Source: [Clostridium] viride DSM 6836
Lineage (GTDB): Bacteria; Bacillota; Clostridia; Oscillospirales; Oscillospiraceae
DNA: 64,000 bases
NCBI GenBank assembly: GCA_000620945.1
Contig: JHZO01000006.1
Span: forward strand, 1-64,000
Direction of reading: 5' to 3'
Position numbers and translations under genes: made by a program
Shown here: piece after piece, positions 1 to 8,685 of the stretch
How the letters are laid out: the number at the start of each line of letters is the position of its first letter
How positions within the stretch are numbered: position 1 is the stretch's first letter
Notes under the pieces: model-generated
Database searches by the model: none
The model's input: only the letters and a program-made list of their open reading frames with translations
Told to the model about the DNA's origin: nothing

Positions 1-95
1 AAGGCTCGATGTAGACTACATCGTAGATAGGCCGGAGGTGGAAGCGCAGTAATGTGTGTAGCTGACCGGTACTAATAAGCCGAGGGCTTGACCTT
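1..95 (+). rRNA. rrl: 23S ribosomal RNA, 3' end (partial)
   Basis: The first about 95 bases are the conserved 3' end of large-subunit rRNA: the GTAGCTGACCGGTACTAATA segment followed by a GAGGGCTTGACC end. The rest of the gene lies upstream of the window. The exact 3' end is estimated from the family's usual ending. It heads a transcription unit continuing into tRNA-Lys, tRNA-Glu and 5S rRNA. Confidence 0.93.
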
Positions 96-181
96 AAGTG
101 GTTCAAGAACGATAAAATATGCAGGCAAGCTTGCAAACCAAAACCCATCATATTGTTCGGTTTTCAGGGTGTGACGAATGA

Positions 182-257
182 GCACCTTTAGCTCAGTTGG
201 TAGAGCACCTGACTCTTAATCAGGGTGTCCAGGGTTCGAGTCCCTGAAGGTGTACCA
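182..257 (+). tRNA. tRNA-Lys (anticodon CTT)
   Basis: A full cloverleaf: acceptor arm GCACCTT/AAGGTGT (G1-U72 wobble), D arm AGCTCAGTTGGTAGAGC, anticodon stem CTGA/TCAG around loop CTCTTAA, T arm with GGTTCGAGTCC, and encoded CCA. It lies between 23S and 5S rRNA. Confidence 0.95.
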
Positions 258-302
258 CCCCATTGGGTGTGGGAAACACCCAATGGGGGAACCCAAGCAA
301 AA

Positions 303-377
303 GGCCCGTTGGTCAAGCGGTCAAGACGGCGGCCTCTCACGCCGCAAACAGGAGTTCGATTCTCCTACGGGTCACCA
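303..377 (+). tRNA. tRNA-Glu (anticodon CTC)
   Basis: Acceptor arm GGCCCGT/ACGGGTC, anticodon stem GCGGC/GCCGC with loop CTCTCAC giving CTC, T-loop GTTCGAT, CCA encoded. It is the second tRNA in the 23S-5S spacer. Confidence 0.95.
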
Positions 378-495
378 TTCCTTTTTGGGACTTGACATGC
401 GGCAAAAAATAGAATATAATCTTATTGCTTTTGAAGAGCGGTAAGGAGAAGAAAGAGACTTTCTTTTGCTTACTTTTCTTCAACAGGAAAAGTTA

Positions 496-610
<115 letters not shown>

Positions 611-616
611 ATAATT

Positions 617-692
617 GCCTTCTTAGCTCAGTCGGTAGAGCATGCGGCTGTTAACCGCAGGGTCGTTGGTTCGAGTCCAACAGGAGGCGCCA
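617..692 (+). tRNA. tRNA-Asn (anticodon GTT)
   Basis: Acceptor arm GCCTTCT/AGGAGGC with one T-G wobble, anticodon loop CTGTTAA in stem TGCGG/CCGCA, T-loop GTTCGAG, discriminator G and encoded CCA. It starts six bases after 5S rRNA, so it is probably cotranscribed with the rRNA operon. Confidence 0.95.
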
Positions 693-753
693 TGGATTCC
701 TTTCCCTTGGCGGCTCTGCCAAGGGAAAGGTTAATCGTACCGTATCGGCAAAC

Positions 754-830
754 GGGCCTTTAGCTCAGTTGGTTAGAGCAACCGGCTCATAACCGGTCGG
801 TCCACGGTTCAAGTCCGTGAAGGCCCACCA
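754..830 (+). tRNA. tRNA-Met (anticodon CAT), elongator-like
   Basis: Acceptor arm GGGCCTT/AAGGCCC, D arm with GGTTAGAGC, anticodon loop CTCATAA in stem ACCGG/CCGGT, CCA encoded. The anticodon stem lacks the GGG/CCC pairs of initiator tRNA. A lysidine-type tRNA-Ile(CAT) cannot be excluded by eye. Confidence 0.9.
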
Positions 831-833
831 TAT

Positions 834-909
834 AGGGGTATAGCTCAGCTGGTAGAGCAGCGGTCTCCAAAACCGCGTGCCGAGGGTTCGAATCCTTCTG
901 CCCCTGCCA
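834..909 (+). tRNA. tRNA-Trp (anticodon CCA)
   Basis: Acceptor arm AGGGGTA/TGCCCCT, anticodon stem GCGGT/ACCGC with loop CTCCAAA, T-loop GTTCGAA, discriminator G, CCA encoded. It starts three bases after tRNA-Met. Confidence 0.95.
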
Positions 910-924
910 GATTTATGCTTTTGT

Positions 925-1001
925 GGCGCCGTAGCGAAGTCGGTTATCGCGCCGGCCTGTCACGCCGGAGATCGTGGGTTCAAGTCCCATCGGCGTCGCC
1001 A
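925..1001 (+). tRNA. tRNA-Asp (anticodon GTC)
   Basis: Acceptor arm GGCGCCG/CGGCGTC, anticodon stem CCGGC/GCCGG with loop CTGTCAC, T-loop GTTCAAG, CCA encoded. Confidence 0.95.
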
Positions 1002-1078
1002 ACAGATGTCGTTAAGAGGGAAGGCAACTTCCCTCGACACATCTTGTTTTCGGCCCACAAAACCAATATATAATATGT

Positions 1079-1153
<75 letters not shown>

Positions 1154-1154
<1 letters not shown>

Positions 1155-1190
1155 AAAACCCTTGCAAATCGACGATTTGCAAGGGTTTTT
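1154..1190 (+). terminator. Rho-independent terminator of the rRNA/tRNA operon
   Basis: A long perfect stem (AAAACCCTTGCAAATC paired with its complement around a GAC loop) runs into a T tract just after tRNA-Thr. Confidence 0.9.
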
Positions 1191-1347
1191 GGTATTCTAA
1201 TCTGCTTTCCTTTAACATATAATTATTGTTTGCACGGGATGCTCACCGGAGAAAGTGAACGCCATTTTAGATATGTAACTTTATCACAGAACAAAGAGCA
1301 AAATCGGGATATACTAAGGCAAACGTGATTTGTATGGAGGGTGAATT

Positions 1348-3807
1348 ATGAGCAAGATTTTGATTATTGGCGGAGTGGCAGGTGGTGCATCAGCTGCGGC
1401 TAGACTTCGTCGTCTAGACGAACATGCGGACATTATTCTGTTCGAGCGTGGTGAATACATTTCCTTTGCAAACTGCGGACTTCCTTACTATATTGGTGGC
1501 GAAATCAAAGATAAGGCACAGTTAACCCTGCAAACACCAGAAAGTTTTTACGCAAGATTTCAAGTGGATGTGCGGATTAAGAACGAGGTTGTGGCCATTG
1601 ATCGACCCGCGAAGACCGTCACCGTAAAGAAGGTAGACACTGGCGAAACCTATACAGAGTCCTACGATATGCTGATTTTATCTATGGGAGCCGAAGCCAT
1701 AAAGCCGCCCATTCCTGGAGTGGAGTCTGAGAAGGTATTTACCCTTCGTAATATTCCAGACACGTATCGCATTAAAGACTATATCGCCAATCATAAGGCC
1801 AACTCTGCTGTGGTGGTAGGTGGTGGCTACATTGGTGTGGAGATGGCGGAAAATTTGAAGGCGGCAGGTCTTGCGGTCAACTTAGTCGAGATGTCCAATC
1901 AGGTGATTGCACCCTTGGACTACGACATGGCCTGCGACGTTCACCGCCATATTGAACAAAATGGGGTAAACCTACTGCTCAACACTGCGGTTACTGCCAT
2001 TGAAGAGCAGGGGAATGGTCTATTGGTTCGGACCGGAAGCCAAGCCATTGAGGCAGATCTTTTGATTATGGCCATTGGCGTTCGTCCGGAAAGCTCCATC
2101 GCCCAGAAAGCCGGTATACTGGTCAATGAGCGTGGTGGGATTCTGGTCAACGAGACCATGCAAACCAATGACCCCAGCATTTACGCAGTGGGGGACGCGG
2201 TTGAGGTGGTAGATTTTATCACCGGTCAGAAGGCTATGATTCCCTTGGCAGGTCCGGCCAACAAGCAGGGACGCATTGCGGCGGATCACATTTGTGGTTT
2301 AACGAGCAGTTACTCCGGCACGCAAGGCAGTGCTGTGCTCAAGGTGTTTGACTTAACCGTGGCAACCACCGGCATCAATGAAAAAACGGCGAAGCGACTT
2401 GGGCTTAACTATGATAAATCCTTCACCTTTTCGGCCTCTCACGCCAGCTACTACCCAGGCGCGGTAAATATGTCAATCAAGACCATATATGAAAAGGACA
2501 GCGGGAAGATTTTAGGGGCACAGATTGTTGGGTATGAGGGCAGCGACAAACGCTGCGACGTCATTGCCACGGCCATCCGCTTTGGGGCAACGGCCTATGA
2601 CTTAGCAAAGTTGGAGCTATGCTATGCCCCACCCTTCTCCTCTGCTAAGGACCCTGTGAATATGGCCGGCTTTGTGATTGAAAACATTCTGACGGGGAAG
2701 GTAAAAACATTCCACTGGCATGAGGTGGAAGACCTGAAGAAGGACAGCGGTGCCATTCTGCTGGATACGCGCACGGAGATGGAAGTGCAGGGCGGCAGCA
2801 TGGAAGGCTTTATCAACATTCCCTTGGATGCGCTGCGATCCAGGTTACACGAGCTAGACAAAAGCAAACGAATTTATGTCACCTGCCAGATTGGGCTTCG
2901 TGGCTATATCGCTTGCCGAATTCTGACCCAACACGGGTTTGATTGCTATAACCTCAGTGGAGGATATCGCTTGTACAGCTCCATTTTTAAGGTTGGTCAG
3001 CCCACTCCACCCGTTACGCGCATGAATCTGGAAACCCAGCAACCGGAAGCCCAGCAACCGGAAGCTAAGGCGGAAGGGAAAGTGATTAGTGTGGATGCCT
3101 GTGGTCTGCAATGCCCGGGGCCCATTGTGAAACTTGGTTCGGCCCTCAAGGAAGCCAACCCAGGCGATACCATTGAAATCGCCACCACAGACCCCGCCTT
3201 TGCCAGCGATTTGGAGGGCTTTTGCCGCCGCACGGGGCATCAATTTGAGGGAATGACCAGCAGCAAGGGCGTTAGTGTGGCCAGAGTTACCAAAGGCAAT
3301 GCGGAAGATGGCAACACAAGCTATGCCATTTCTCAAGGCAACAACAAAAATTTTATTGTTTTTTCTGGTGATCTGGATAAAGCAATTGCTTCCTTCATCA
3401 TGGCCAATGCTGCGGCTGCCATGGGAAGAAAGGTGAGCATGTTCTTCACCTTCTGGGGCCTTAACATTTTAAGAAAACCGGAAAAGATGAAGGTAGAAAA
3501 AGACTTTATGTCCAACATGTTTGGTTCCATGATGCCGAGAGGCTCGGGAAAGCTCAAGCTTTCCAAGATGAATATGGGTGGCATGGGAGCCAAGATGATC
3601 CGCCATACCATGAAAAACAAGAACATTGATAGCCTGGAAGACTTGATTAAGGTTTCTCAAGAAAATGGCGTGGAATTGATCGCTTGTGCCATGAGTATGG
3701 ACGTAATGGGTATCAAGCAGGAAGAACTGATTGACGGGGTGAAGACCGGTGGAGCAGCATCTATGTTGGCGTTTGCGGAAGAAAGTGATATGAGCTTGTT
3801 TATCTAA
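1348..3807 (+). CDS. CoA-disulfide reductase/NADH oxidase-like flavoprotein fused to rhodanese, TusA and DsrE-type domains
   Basis: An 819-residue cytoplasmic multidomain sulfur-handling protein. Residues 1-445 are a pyridine-nucleotide disulfide oxidoreductase with FAD motif GGVAGGASAAARLRR and the single redox cysteine C43 in SFANCGLPYYIGG, as in CoA-disulfide reductases. Residues about 447-550 are a rhodanese domain with active-site loop CQIGLRG near C511. About 575-645 is a TusA-like domain (CGLQCPGP). About 660-819 is a DsrE/F-like domain with IACAMSMD. CoADR-rhodanese fusions are known to reduce CoA persulfides or polysulfide with NAD(P)H. The TusA and DsrE modules suggest persulfide relay on one chain (inference). 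A linker near residues 562-570 repeats QQPEA. GGAGGG precedes the ATG. It is monocistronic. Confidence 0.9.
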   Translation: MSKILIIGGVAGGASAAARLRRLDEHADIILFERGEYISFANCGLPYYIGGEIKDKAQLTLQTPESFYARFQVDVRIKNEVVAIDRPAKTVTVKKVDTGETYTESYDMLILSMGAEAIKPPIPGVESEKVFTLRNIPDTYRIKDYIANHKANSAVVVGGGYIGVEMAENLKAAGLAVNLVEMSNQVIAPLDYDMACDVHRHIEQNGVNLLLNTAVTAIEEQGNGLLVRTGSQAIEADLLIMAIGVRPESSIAQKAGILVNERGGILVNETMQTNDPSIYAVGDAVEVVDFITGQKAMIPLAGPANKQGRIAADHICGLTSSYSGTQGSAVLKVFDLTVATTGINEKTAKRLGLNYDKSFTFSASHASYYPGAVNMSIKTIYEKDSGKILGAQIVGYEGSDKRCDVIATAIRFGATAYDLAKLELCYAPPFSSAKDPVNMAGFVIENILTGKVKTFHWHEVEDLKKDSGAILLDTRTEMEVQGGSMEGFINIPLDALRSRLHELDKSKRIYVTCQIGLRGYIACRILTQHGFDCYNLSGGYRLYSSIFKVGQPTPPVTRMNLETQQPEAQQPEAKAEGKVISVDACGLQCPGPIVKLGSALKEANPGDTIEIATTDPAFASDLEGFCRRTGHQFEGMTSSKGVSVARVTKGNAEDGNTSYAISQGNNKNFIVFSGDLDKAIASFIMANAAAAMGRKVSMFFTFWGLNILRKPEKMKVEKDFMSNMFGSMMPRGSGKLKLSKMNMGGMGAKMIRHTMKNKNIDSLEDLIKVSQENGVELIACAMSMDVMGIKQEELIDGVKTGGAASMLAFAEESDMSLFI

Positions 3808-3921
3808 ACGTCCTGGGAGTCTCCAAAAAGAAAGACGTCTCCTTGACCAGGGCTACAAATGGTGAGCCCATTGGCTAGGGCTTGGAGACGATGACACCGC
3901 AATTGTAGAAAAGGAACAAGA

Positions 3922-3954
3922 AAAGCCCCAACCGAGGAAGGTTAGGGCCTTTCT
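3922..3954 (+). terminator. Probable terminator after the CoADR fusion gene
   Basis: The stem CCCCAACC/GGTTAGGG has one mismatch, is flanked by AAAAG/CCTTT and is followed by a short T-rich run. It lies between the fusion gene and the phosphatase gene. The T tract is weak. Confidence 0.55.
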
Positions 3955-3983
3955 TGCGTCTTGATTTAATAGGGAGGTTGGAA

Positions 3984-4445
3984 GTGAAACGGATTCTATT
4001 TGTTTGCCATGGGAACATCTGCCGTAGCCCCATGGCCGAGTTTGTCCTGCGTGACTTGGTAAAGCGGGAGAAGATGGACGAGCAAGTGATCGTCGCGTCG
4101 GCAGGAACGAGTGCAGAGGAGATTGGAAACCCGGTGTATCCACCGGCGCAACGCACCCTGCGGGAGCATGGCATTGATCCCTCCGGGAAGTTTGCTAGGC
4201 AGCTAACCCGCGAGGATTACGATACTTATGACTATTTGATTGCCATGGATCGGGTGAATTTGCGGAATATGAAGCGATTGTTTTCTGGGGATGGGGAGGG
4301 CAAGTGCTTTTGCCTTTTGGATTTGACCGACCGGCCTCGGGAGATTGCGGATCCCTGGTATAGCGGTAATTTTCAGGATACCTGGGATGATGTGTATGAG
4401 GGCTGTCAGGCGCTGATGCTACGCTTGGCTTCGGAAGCGTTATAA
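3984..4445 (+). CDS. Low-molecular-weight protein-tyrosine phosphatase
   Basis: A 153-residue cytoplasmic phosphatase. The N-terminal P-loop CHGNICRSP is the CX5R(S/T) signature of LMW-PTPs, and the general-acid aspartate lies in the C-terminal DPWY motif. Members dephosphorylate tyrosine or arginine on proteins; the B. subtilis relative YwlE acts on phosphoarginine. The substrate here is not deducible. The GTG start at 3984 is preferred over one 30 bases upstream because GGGAGG lies just before it and homologues begin with a short strand such as VKRILFVCHGN. It is monocistronic between two terminators. Confidence 0.92.
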   Translation: MKRILFVCHGNICRSPMAEFVLRDLVKREKMDEQVIVASAGTSAEEIGNPVYPPAQRTLREHGIDPSGKFARQLTREDYDTYDYLIAMDRVNLRNMKRLFSGDGEGKCFCLLDLTDRPREIADPWYSGNFQDTWDDVYEGCQALMLRLASEAL

Positions 4446-4452
4446 TAAGCAC

Positions 4453-4489
4453 AAAACTCCTTCGCATGAACCATGCGAGGGAGTTTTTT
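4453..4489 (+). terminator. Terminator after the phosphatase gene
   Basis: The stem ACTCCTTCGCAT/ATGCGAGGGAGT around GAACC is followed by six T, starting about ten bases after the stop codon. Confidence 0.88.
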
Positions 4490-4564
4490 GTTTGAGGGAC
4501 GAAATGGTACATTCGTGCACGGAGATTTCCTTTGAAGTAACCGTAAGTTAGAAAGGAGATTGTT

Positions 4565-5257
4565 ATGCAGTATCATGTTTGTTTAGACCCAGGACACGGC
4601 CCTGGGTGCGCCAATCGAAGTCCGGATGGCTCCTTTGAAGAGCAAGCCTTTGCCATGGACATGGCCCAGCGGATTGCCCGCCTGTTACGGGCGCAGGGGG
4701 TGATGGTTACGATGACGCGTTCTGCCAGTGAGTATCCGTCCTTACAGAAGCGCTGCCAAATTGCCAATGGGATTCCGAAGCTTTCCCTATTTGTGTCCTT
4801 GCATTCGAATGCCGCTGGGGGCGCCGGGTGGAACGAGGCCCACGGACACATGCTCCTCACCTCCGCACCGGGGGAGAAGGCAGAACGCAATCGGGCGGCG
4901 GGTGCCATCTTAGCAGAGTGGAAAAAGCTTGGGATTCCCTTGCGTCCCAATCCCTTGCGGCACCAAGGGTTTGCGGTGCTACGAGATACCATTGCGGCGG
5001 CGGTGTTACTTGAACACGGCTTTCACACCAACCGAGAAGAGGTGGCGATGCTGAAGGATTCTGACTTCCGAGCCAAGCTAGCGGAAGCGGATGCCAGGGG
5101 AATCTTGGCGTACTTGGGCTTTCCTTGTGCGCTGGGGCAAGAAGCGGATCGAGCCCGGGTGGCGCTTCGATTTGGACTCCAAGAGGAGACCTTGGATTAC
5201 TTGGAGGCCTATCCCTTTGGGAAGGAGCTGCTGCATAAGTTGGCGGAAGGGAGGTAA
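4565..5257 (+). CDS. N-acetylmuramoyl-L-alanine amidase (Amidase_3)
   Basis: A 230-residue peptidoglycan amidase that cuts the bond between N-acetylmuramic acid and L-alanine. The zinc ligands are H11 in DPGHG, a glutamate at 25 or 26 in SFEEQ, and H80 in VSLHSNA; catalytic E150 lies in LLEHGFHTN. The catalytic domain fills residues 1-190, followed by a helical tail of about 40 residues. No signal peptide is visible, so export would need the holin encoded six bases downstream. An amidase plus holin pair is the usual phage lysis cassette, but no other phage gene is adjacent. AGAAAGGAG precedes the ATG. Confidence 0.92.
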   Translation: MQYHVCLDPGHGPGCANRSPDGSFEEQAFAMDMAQRIARLLRAQGVMVTMTRSASEYPSLQKRCQIANGIPKLSLFVSLHSNAAGGAGWNEAHGHMLLTSAPGEKAERNRAAGAILAEWKKLGIPLRPNPLRHQGFAVLRDTIAAAVLLEHGFHTNREEVAMLKDSDFRAKLAEADARGILAYLGFPCALGQEADRARVALRFGLQEETLDYLEAYPFGKELLHKLAEGR

Positions 5258-5262
5258 GAAGG

Positions 5263-5694
5263 GTGGAGCATACCATGCTAGAATTTAAATTGGCGGTGAC
5301 GGCCTTGCTTGCAGCTTGTACCGCACTTTGGGGTTGGTTTGGGTGGTTGGTGCTTCTGTGGATTGCTTGCCTGTTACTGGATTATATTACCGGCTCCTTG
5401 GCGGCGGCCTCCCTTGGGAATTGGAGTTCCAAGCAAGCCAGGCAAGGAATTTGGCATAAGCTTGGCTGCATTGTGGCAGTGATGGTTGCGGCGGCGGCAG
5501 ACCTGCTTCTCGGCATGGTCACCGAGCATGTCCCAGGCGTTCCTTTGGAGTACAACACGATTCTATGTCCCATGGTGATTGTTTGGTATACCTTAACGGA
5601 GCTTGGTAGTTTGATGGAACATGCTGTGCAGTTAGGGGCACCGGTTCCGGACTTTTTGAAGAGAGCCTTACAGGTCTTTCAAGAGAAAAAGTAG
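5263..5694 (+). CDS. Phage holin, toxin-secretion/lysis (holin_4, TcdE-like) family
   Basis: A 143-residue integral membrane protein with about three hydrophobic segments near residues 10-30, 30-55 and 65-90, and a charged C-terminus (FLKRALQVFQEKK). The motif LLDYITGSLAAA followed by a KLG segment matches the Bacteriophage_holin_4 family, which includes the clostridial toxin-release holin TcdE. It probably forms lesions that let the upstream amidase reach the wall. Start choice is uncertain: GTG at 5263 lies eight bases after GGGAGG, while ATG at 5275 also follows a GAAGGG. Confidence 0.87.
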   Translation: MEHTMLEFKLAVTALLAACTALWGWFGWLVLLWIACLLLDYITGSLAAASLGNWSSKQARQGIWHKLGCIVAVMVAAAADLLLGMVTEHVPGVPLEYNTILCPMVIVWYTLTELGSLMEHAVQLGAPVPDFLKRALQVFQEKK

Positions 5695-5811
5695 GCCAAA
5701 AAGAACTTGAGAATCTTTTTACTTTCATATAGGCGATTGTGGCAAAGTGTGCTATACTGCATAGGAATTCCGATGAGGGTTTGATTTTTGCTTGGATGGA
5801 GAGGGAACACG

Positions 5812-7392
5812 ATGCGCTGTGGGAAGTTGGGACAAAGGATGATTCGCAGGTGTTTTTTAACCGCCTTGCTTGCGTTCCTCCTGGTGATGCCGGCCTTGGC
5901 CGCGAATCACGTGGAGCAGATTGACATTCAGGCCGTCATACAAAGCGATGGTTCCCTCACCGTACGCCAAACCTGGAAGGGAACCTTTACGGAGGGGACA
6001 GAGCTCTTTCTCCCCCTCCATTTGCCGGACTATGCCAGTTTGCGGGACCTTCAGGTTTCGGATGAATCTGGCCCCTTTCGAGTCTTAGCGTCCTGGGATG
6101 TGAATGCAAGTTTTGCAGAAAAGACCAACACCTGTGGAGCCTTGCCAACGGAAGATGGCTATGAACTCTGCTTTGGCATCGGAAGTTATGGGGAGCACAG
6201 GTTTACCGTGGAGTATGTCCTGGGAAAGATCATTGGTTCCTATTCCGACCTGGATGGAAGCAGTTTCTGCTTTGTGAATCAGGATATGAACACCACCCCA
6301 ACCAATGTCACGCTAGAACTGCGGCTGGGTGATGGCACGCCCTTGACGGAAGAGAACTGCGCAGTATGGGGCCTTGGCTTTGATGGTACGACGGAGCTTC
6401 GAGATGGCATCTTGCATGCCGAGACGAAGACGCCTTTGGAGAGAGAGAACCATGTAACGGTGATGCTTTCCTTGAACAAGGGCCTGCTTCAGCCAGAACG
6501 GGTGGAGATGGCGCCATTTGATCAGCTAAAACAAAGCACGCTAAATCCGGATGAGAAGGAACGGAAAAACGGAGCTTCGCCGATTCGCCTTCTGATTCCC
6601 TTGGCTACCTTGCTTGCTGGGGCTCTGCTTCTTATGTTGCTTCTTCGAAGGAACAAGAGAAGACAGGGAAACCTTAAGGTGACCACAAGGGAGCGCCAGG
6701 ATGGAAAAGCACTGCCCAACGAAGGCAATCGAAATGCCACCTATGTGTTAGGGCGCCTATTTTCGCTCTGCGAGGAAGGGGACTGCCTCAAAATAGGGCT
6801 CTGGCGCCTTGTGAAGCTAGGCTGTATTGAGGCAGCTGCACCGGAACGAACTGGCTTTTTGGGAAGGCCCAGGGAGAGAAACCTTAAGCTGCTGGGAAGA
6901 CCGGGGGAAAGTGCGGATGCCTTCGATGGGTGTTTATATACCATTTTAGAGAAAGCGGCGGGGCAAGGATCGGTCTTGTATGCAGAAGAACGCTTTGCCT
7001 TGGATGTGGATGAAGGAATGGTACGATACCTTCGCCTATGTGAAGAAGCAGGACGGGAATACCTGATTCAAAAGAGGTGCCTAACGGGTGTGGAGACGAA
7101 AGGAAGCCTGAAAGGCTTGAGTGAACGTGGACAGCAAGAGCTCAAGGAAATCCTGGCTTTCCGGCAGTCCTTACAGGATCACACAAAACTTGCAGGACAA
7201 GGAGAAGAGGATGGCGCCCCTTGGCGGGATGATCTTTCGTATGCGATCCTATTCGGGACGGCAGGGGAACTTTTGGATCAATGGCAGAAGGTGCATCCGG
7301 AGCTTACTGATGCAGTGGAACGGGATCGTGCCAACGTTACCATGGCAGAAACCTTCTCAAAGCGCTTGCTTCGCGAGCTCCAAGGGGTTTGA
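5812..7392 (+). CDS. DUF2207-family predicted membrane protein
   Basis: About 526 residues. An N-terminal hydrophobic segment (RRCFLTALLAFLLVMPALA) ends in a signal-peptidase-like ALA. An extracytoplasmic beta-rich domain of about 220 residues follows (HVEQIDIQAVIQSDGSLTV, typical of DUF2207). A transmembrane helix lies near residue 260 (LLIPLATLLAGALLLMLLL), then a basic stop-transfer and a cytoplasmic part of about 230 residues. The function of the family is not established. The ATG at 5812 is chosen because GGAGAGGG lies seven bases before it. A TATACT -10-like box lies at about 5750. It is monocistronic with its own terminator. Confidence 0.78.
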   Translation: MRCGKLGQRMIRRCFLTALLAFLLVMPALAANHVEQIDIQAVIQSDGSLTVRQTWKGTFTEGTELFLPLHLPDYASLRDLQVSDESGPFRVLASWDVNASFAEKTNTCGALPTEDGYELCFGIGSYGEHRFTVEYVLGKIIGSYSDLDGSSFCFVNQDMNTTPTNVTLELRLGDGTPLTEENCAVWGLGFDGTTELRDGILHAETKTPLERENHVTVMLSLNKGLLQPERVEMAPFDQLKQSTLNPDEKERKNGASPIRLLIPLATLLAGALLLMLLLRRNKRRQGNLKVTTRERQDGKALPNEGNRNATYVLGRLFSLCEEGDCLKIGLWRLVKLGCIEAAAPERTGFLGRPRERNLKLLGRPGESADAFDGCLYTILEKAAGQGSVLYAEERFALDVDEGMVRYLRLCEEAGREYLIQKRCLTGVETKGSLKGLSERGQQELKEILAFRQSLQDHTKLAGQGEEDGAPWRDDLSYAILFGTAGELLDQWQKVHPELTDAVERDRANVTMAETFSKRLLRELQGV

Positions 7393-7409
7393 AGAAGCAC
7401 AGAATAAGA

Positions 7410-7443
7410 AAAAAGCCGAGGCTCTTACGAGCCTTGGCTTTTT
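7410..7443 (+). terminator. Terminator after the DUF2207 gene
   Basis: AAAGCCGAGGCTC/GAGCCTTGGCTTT pairs around TTAC with five T on the 3' side. Confidence 0.9.
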
Positions 7444-7513
7444 GTATTTGGAGTGATAGATCTGCAGGGATTGTAAATACTAGCGGTAAACAAAACGAGG
7501 TAAGGAGATTATC

Positions 7514-8128
7514 ATGTTTGATGTGCTAGATCGCTGTCTCATGCAGGCAGAACGACCTTCCGATGAATTGAATGCGCTGGCCAAACAGGCGGGCTTTCAG
7601 GAATACCCCTATGCCCTTTTACTTGAACAAAAAAGGACGGAGCAATCGCCCAAGCATCATCCGGAAGGAAGTGTGTGGAACCACACCCTGCTGGTTGTGG
7701 ATGAGGCGGCCAAGCGAAAGCAGTTTAGCCGAAATCCACGGGTGCTTATGTGGGCGGCATTGCTGCACGACATTGGAAAGCCAGCCACCACCAAGCTGCG
7801 CAAGGGCAGGATAACCGCCTATGATCATGATAAAAAGGGAACGGATCTCGCACGGGAATTCCTTACGGCTGTGACCAAGGAGCCGGAACTCATCGAAGCC
7901 GTGCCTTGGCTTGTCCGATATCACATGCAAGTGCTTTACGTGGTAAAGAAGCTTCCGTATCAGGACATTCCCGGGATGCAGGCCCATACGGATCTCCAGG
8001 AGTTGGCGCTCCTGTGCTACTGCGATCGTATGGGACGTTTGGGGGCAGAGGAGGAAAGCGAGCGGGGTGACATTCTTGTGTTTCTCAAGCGCTGTGGGGA
8101 AGATCACATTCCGGACTGGCTCTCGTAA
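7514..8128 (+). CDS. HD-domain phosphohydrolase
   Basis: A 204-residue cytoplasmic protein with an HD metal-dependent phosphohydrolase domain. Visible metal-binding motifs are HHPEGSVWNHT, LLHDIGKPATT (the HD doublet) and YDHDKKG. The layout resembles the stand-alone HD domain found in some tRNA nucleotidyltransferases, including the HxPEGdVwnHT pattern; no nucleotidyltransferase domain is present. The substrate is unknown. TAAGGAGAT precedes the ATG. The 3' end overlaps the convergent MarR gene by 25 bases, so opposing transcripts collide. Confidence 0.85.
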   Translation: MFDVLDRCLMQAERPSDELNALAKQAGFQEYPYALLLEQKRTEQSPKHHPEGSVWNHTLLVVDEAAKRKQFSRNPRVLMWAALLHDIGKPATTKLRKGRITAYDHDKKGTDLAREFLTAVTKEPELIEAVPWLVRYHMQVLYVVKKLPYQDIPGMQAHTDLQELALLCYCDRMGRLGAEEESERGDILVFLKRCGEDHIPDWLS

Positions 8129-8583
8129 GGCCTTGCTTTGTCATCCGCAATCTTCTTGCTTAGGTTGTTGGAGATGCGCTCCATGACTTGCCAGAGAAGG
8201 GCTTCCTCTTCTGGCCTTAATCCTTCCGTCAAGGTTTGCAAGAAGGCTTGTTGCATGTCGCGTAGATGGGCGATGACGGGCTGGGCTTCCGCTTGGAGGA
8301 TTAGCCACTGCAAGCGGCGATCTTCTTCCGTTGGGGTGGCACGTAAATAGCCGCGACGGGATAAGCCTTCCACGGCTTTTGAGACGTACGCTTTGGAAAA
8401 CCCCCGATAGTAACAAGCGTCGCGAGCGGTGCAGCGCTCGGGGGAGTTGGCTAGAAAGAGGAGAACATTGGCTTCGGCACTGCTTAAATCCAGTTTCTTG
8501 GCTTCGGTTTGCAGCATTTGCTGATAGAGTTGGTTGATTTTCTTCCCAAATCGTAGATAACGGCCAAAATCAAAACTATCCAT
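8104..8583 (-). CDS. MarR-family transcriptional regulator
   Basis: A 159-residue winged-helix regulator: a helical dimerisation N-terminus, a central wHTH (LDLSSAEANVLLFLANSPE, then RGFSKAYVSKAVEGLSRRGYLRATP), the wing motif EEDRRLQ, and a helical tail. The start at 8583 is set by GGAGGAATT immediately upstream; longer in-frame extensions lack a ribosome site. It is divergent from the MATE exporter at 8686, and the shared intergenic region holds an AGTTT-N6-AAACT inverted repeat. The likely role is to repress the pump and itself until a ligand binds (inference). Confidence 0.9.
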   Translation of the reverse strand: MDSFDFGRYLRFGKKINQLYQQMLQTEAKKLDLSSAEANVLLFLANSPERCTARDACYYRGFSKAYVSKAVEGLSRRGYLRATPTEEDRRLQWLILQAEAQPVIAHLRDMQQAFLQTLTEGLRPEEEALLWQVMERISNNLSKKIADDKARPYESQSGM

Positions 8584-8603
8584 GTTGAATTCCTCCCGTA
8601 TGG

Positions 8604-8637
8604 TTGACAGGAAAACAGTTTCCTTGTAAACTATTCT
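8604..8637 (+). promoter_or_regulatory. MATE promoter overlapped by a palindromic candidate MarR operator
   Basis: TTGACA at 8604-8609, a 17-base spacer and TAAACT at 8627-8632 form a sigma-A-like promoter for the MATE gene. The palindrome AGTTT-N6-AAACT at 8617-8632 covers the spacer and -10, a position where a bound repressor would block polymerase. Operator function is inferred from the divergent MarR gene. Confidence 0.55.
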
Positions 8638-8685
8638 ATAGAAAAATATCCACTTGTCAATCGAAATGTTTTGGAGGTGAACGAA

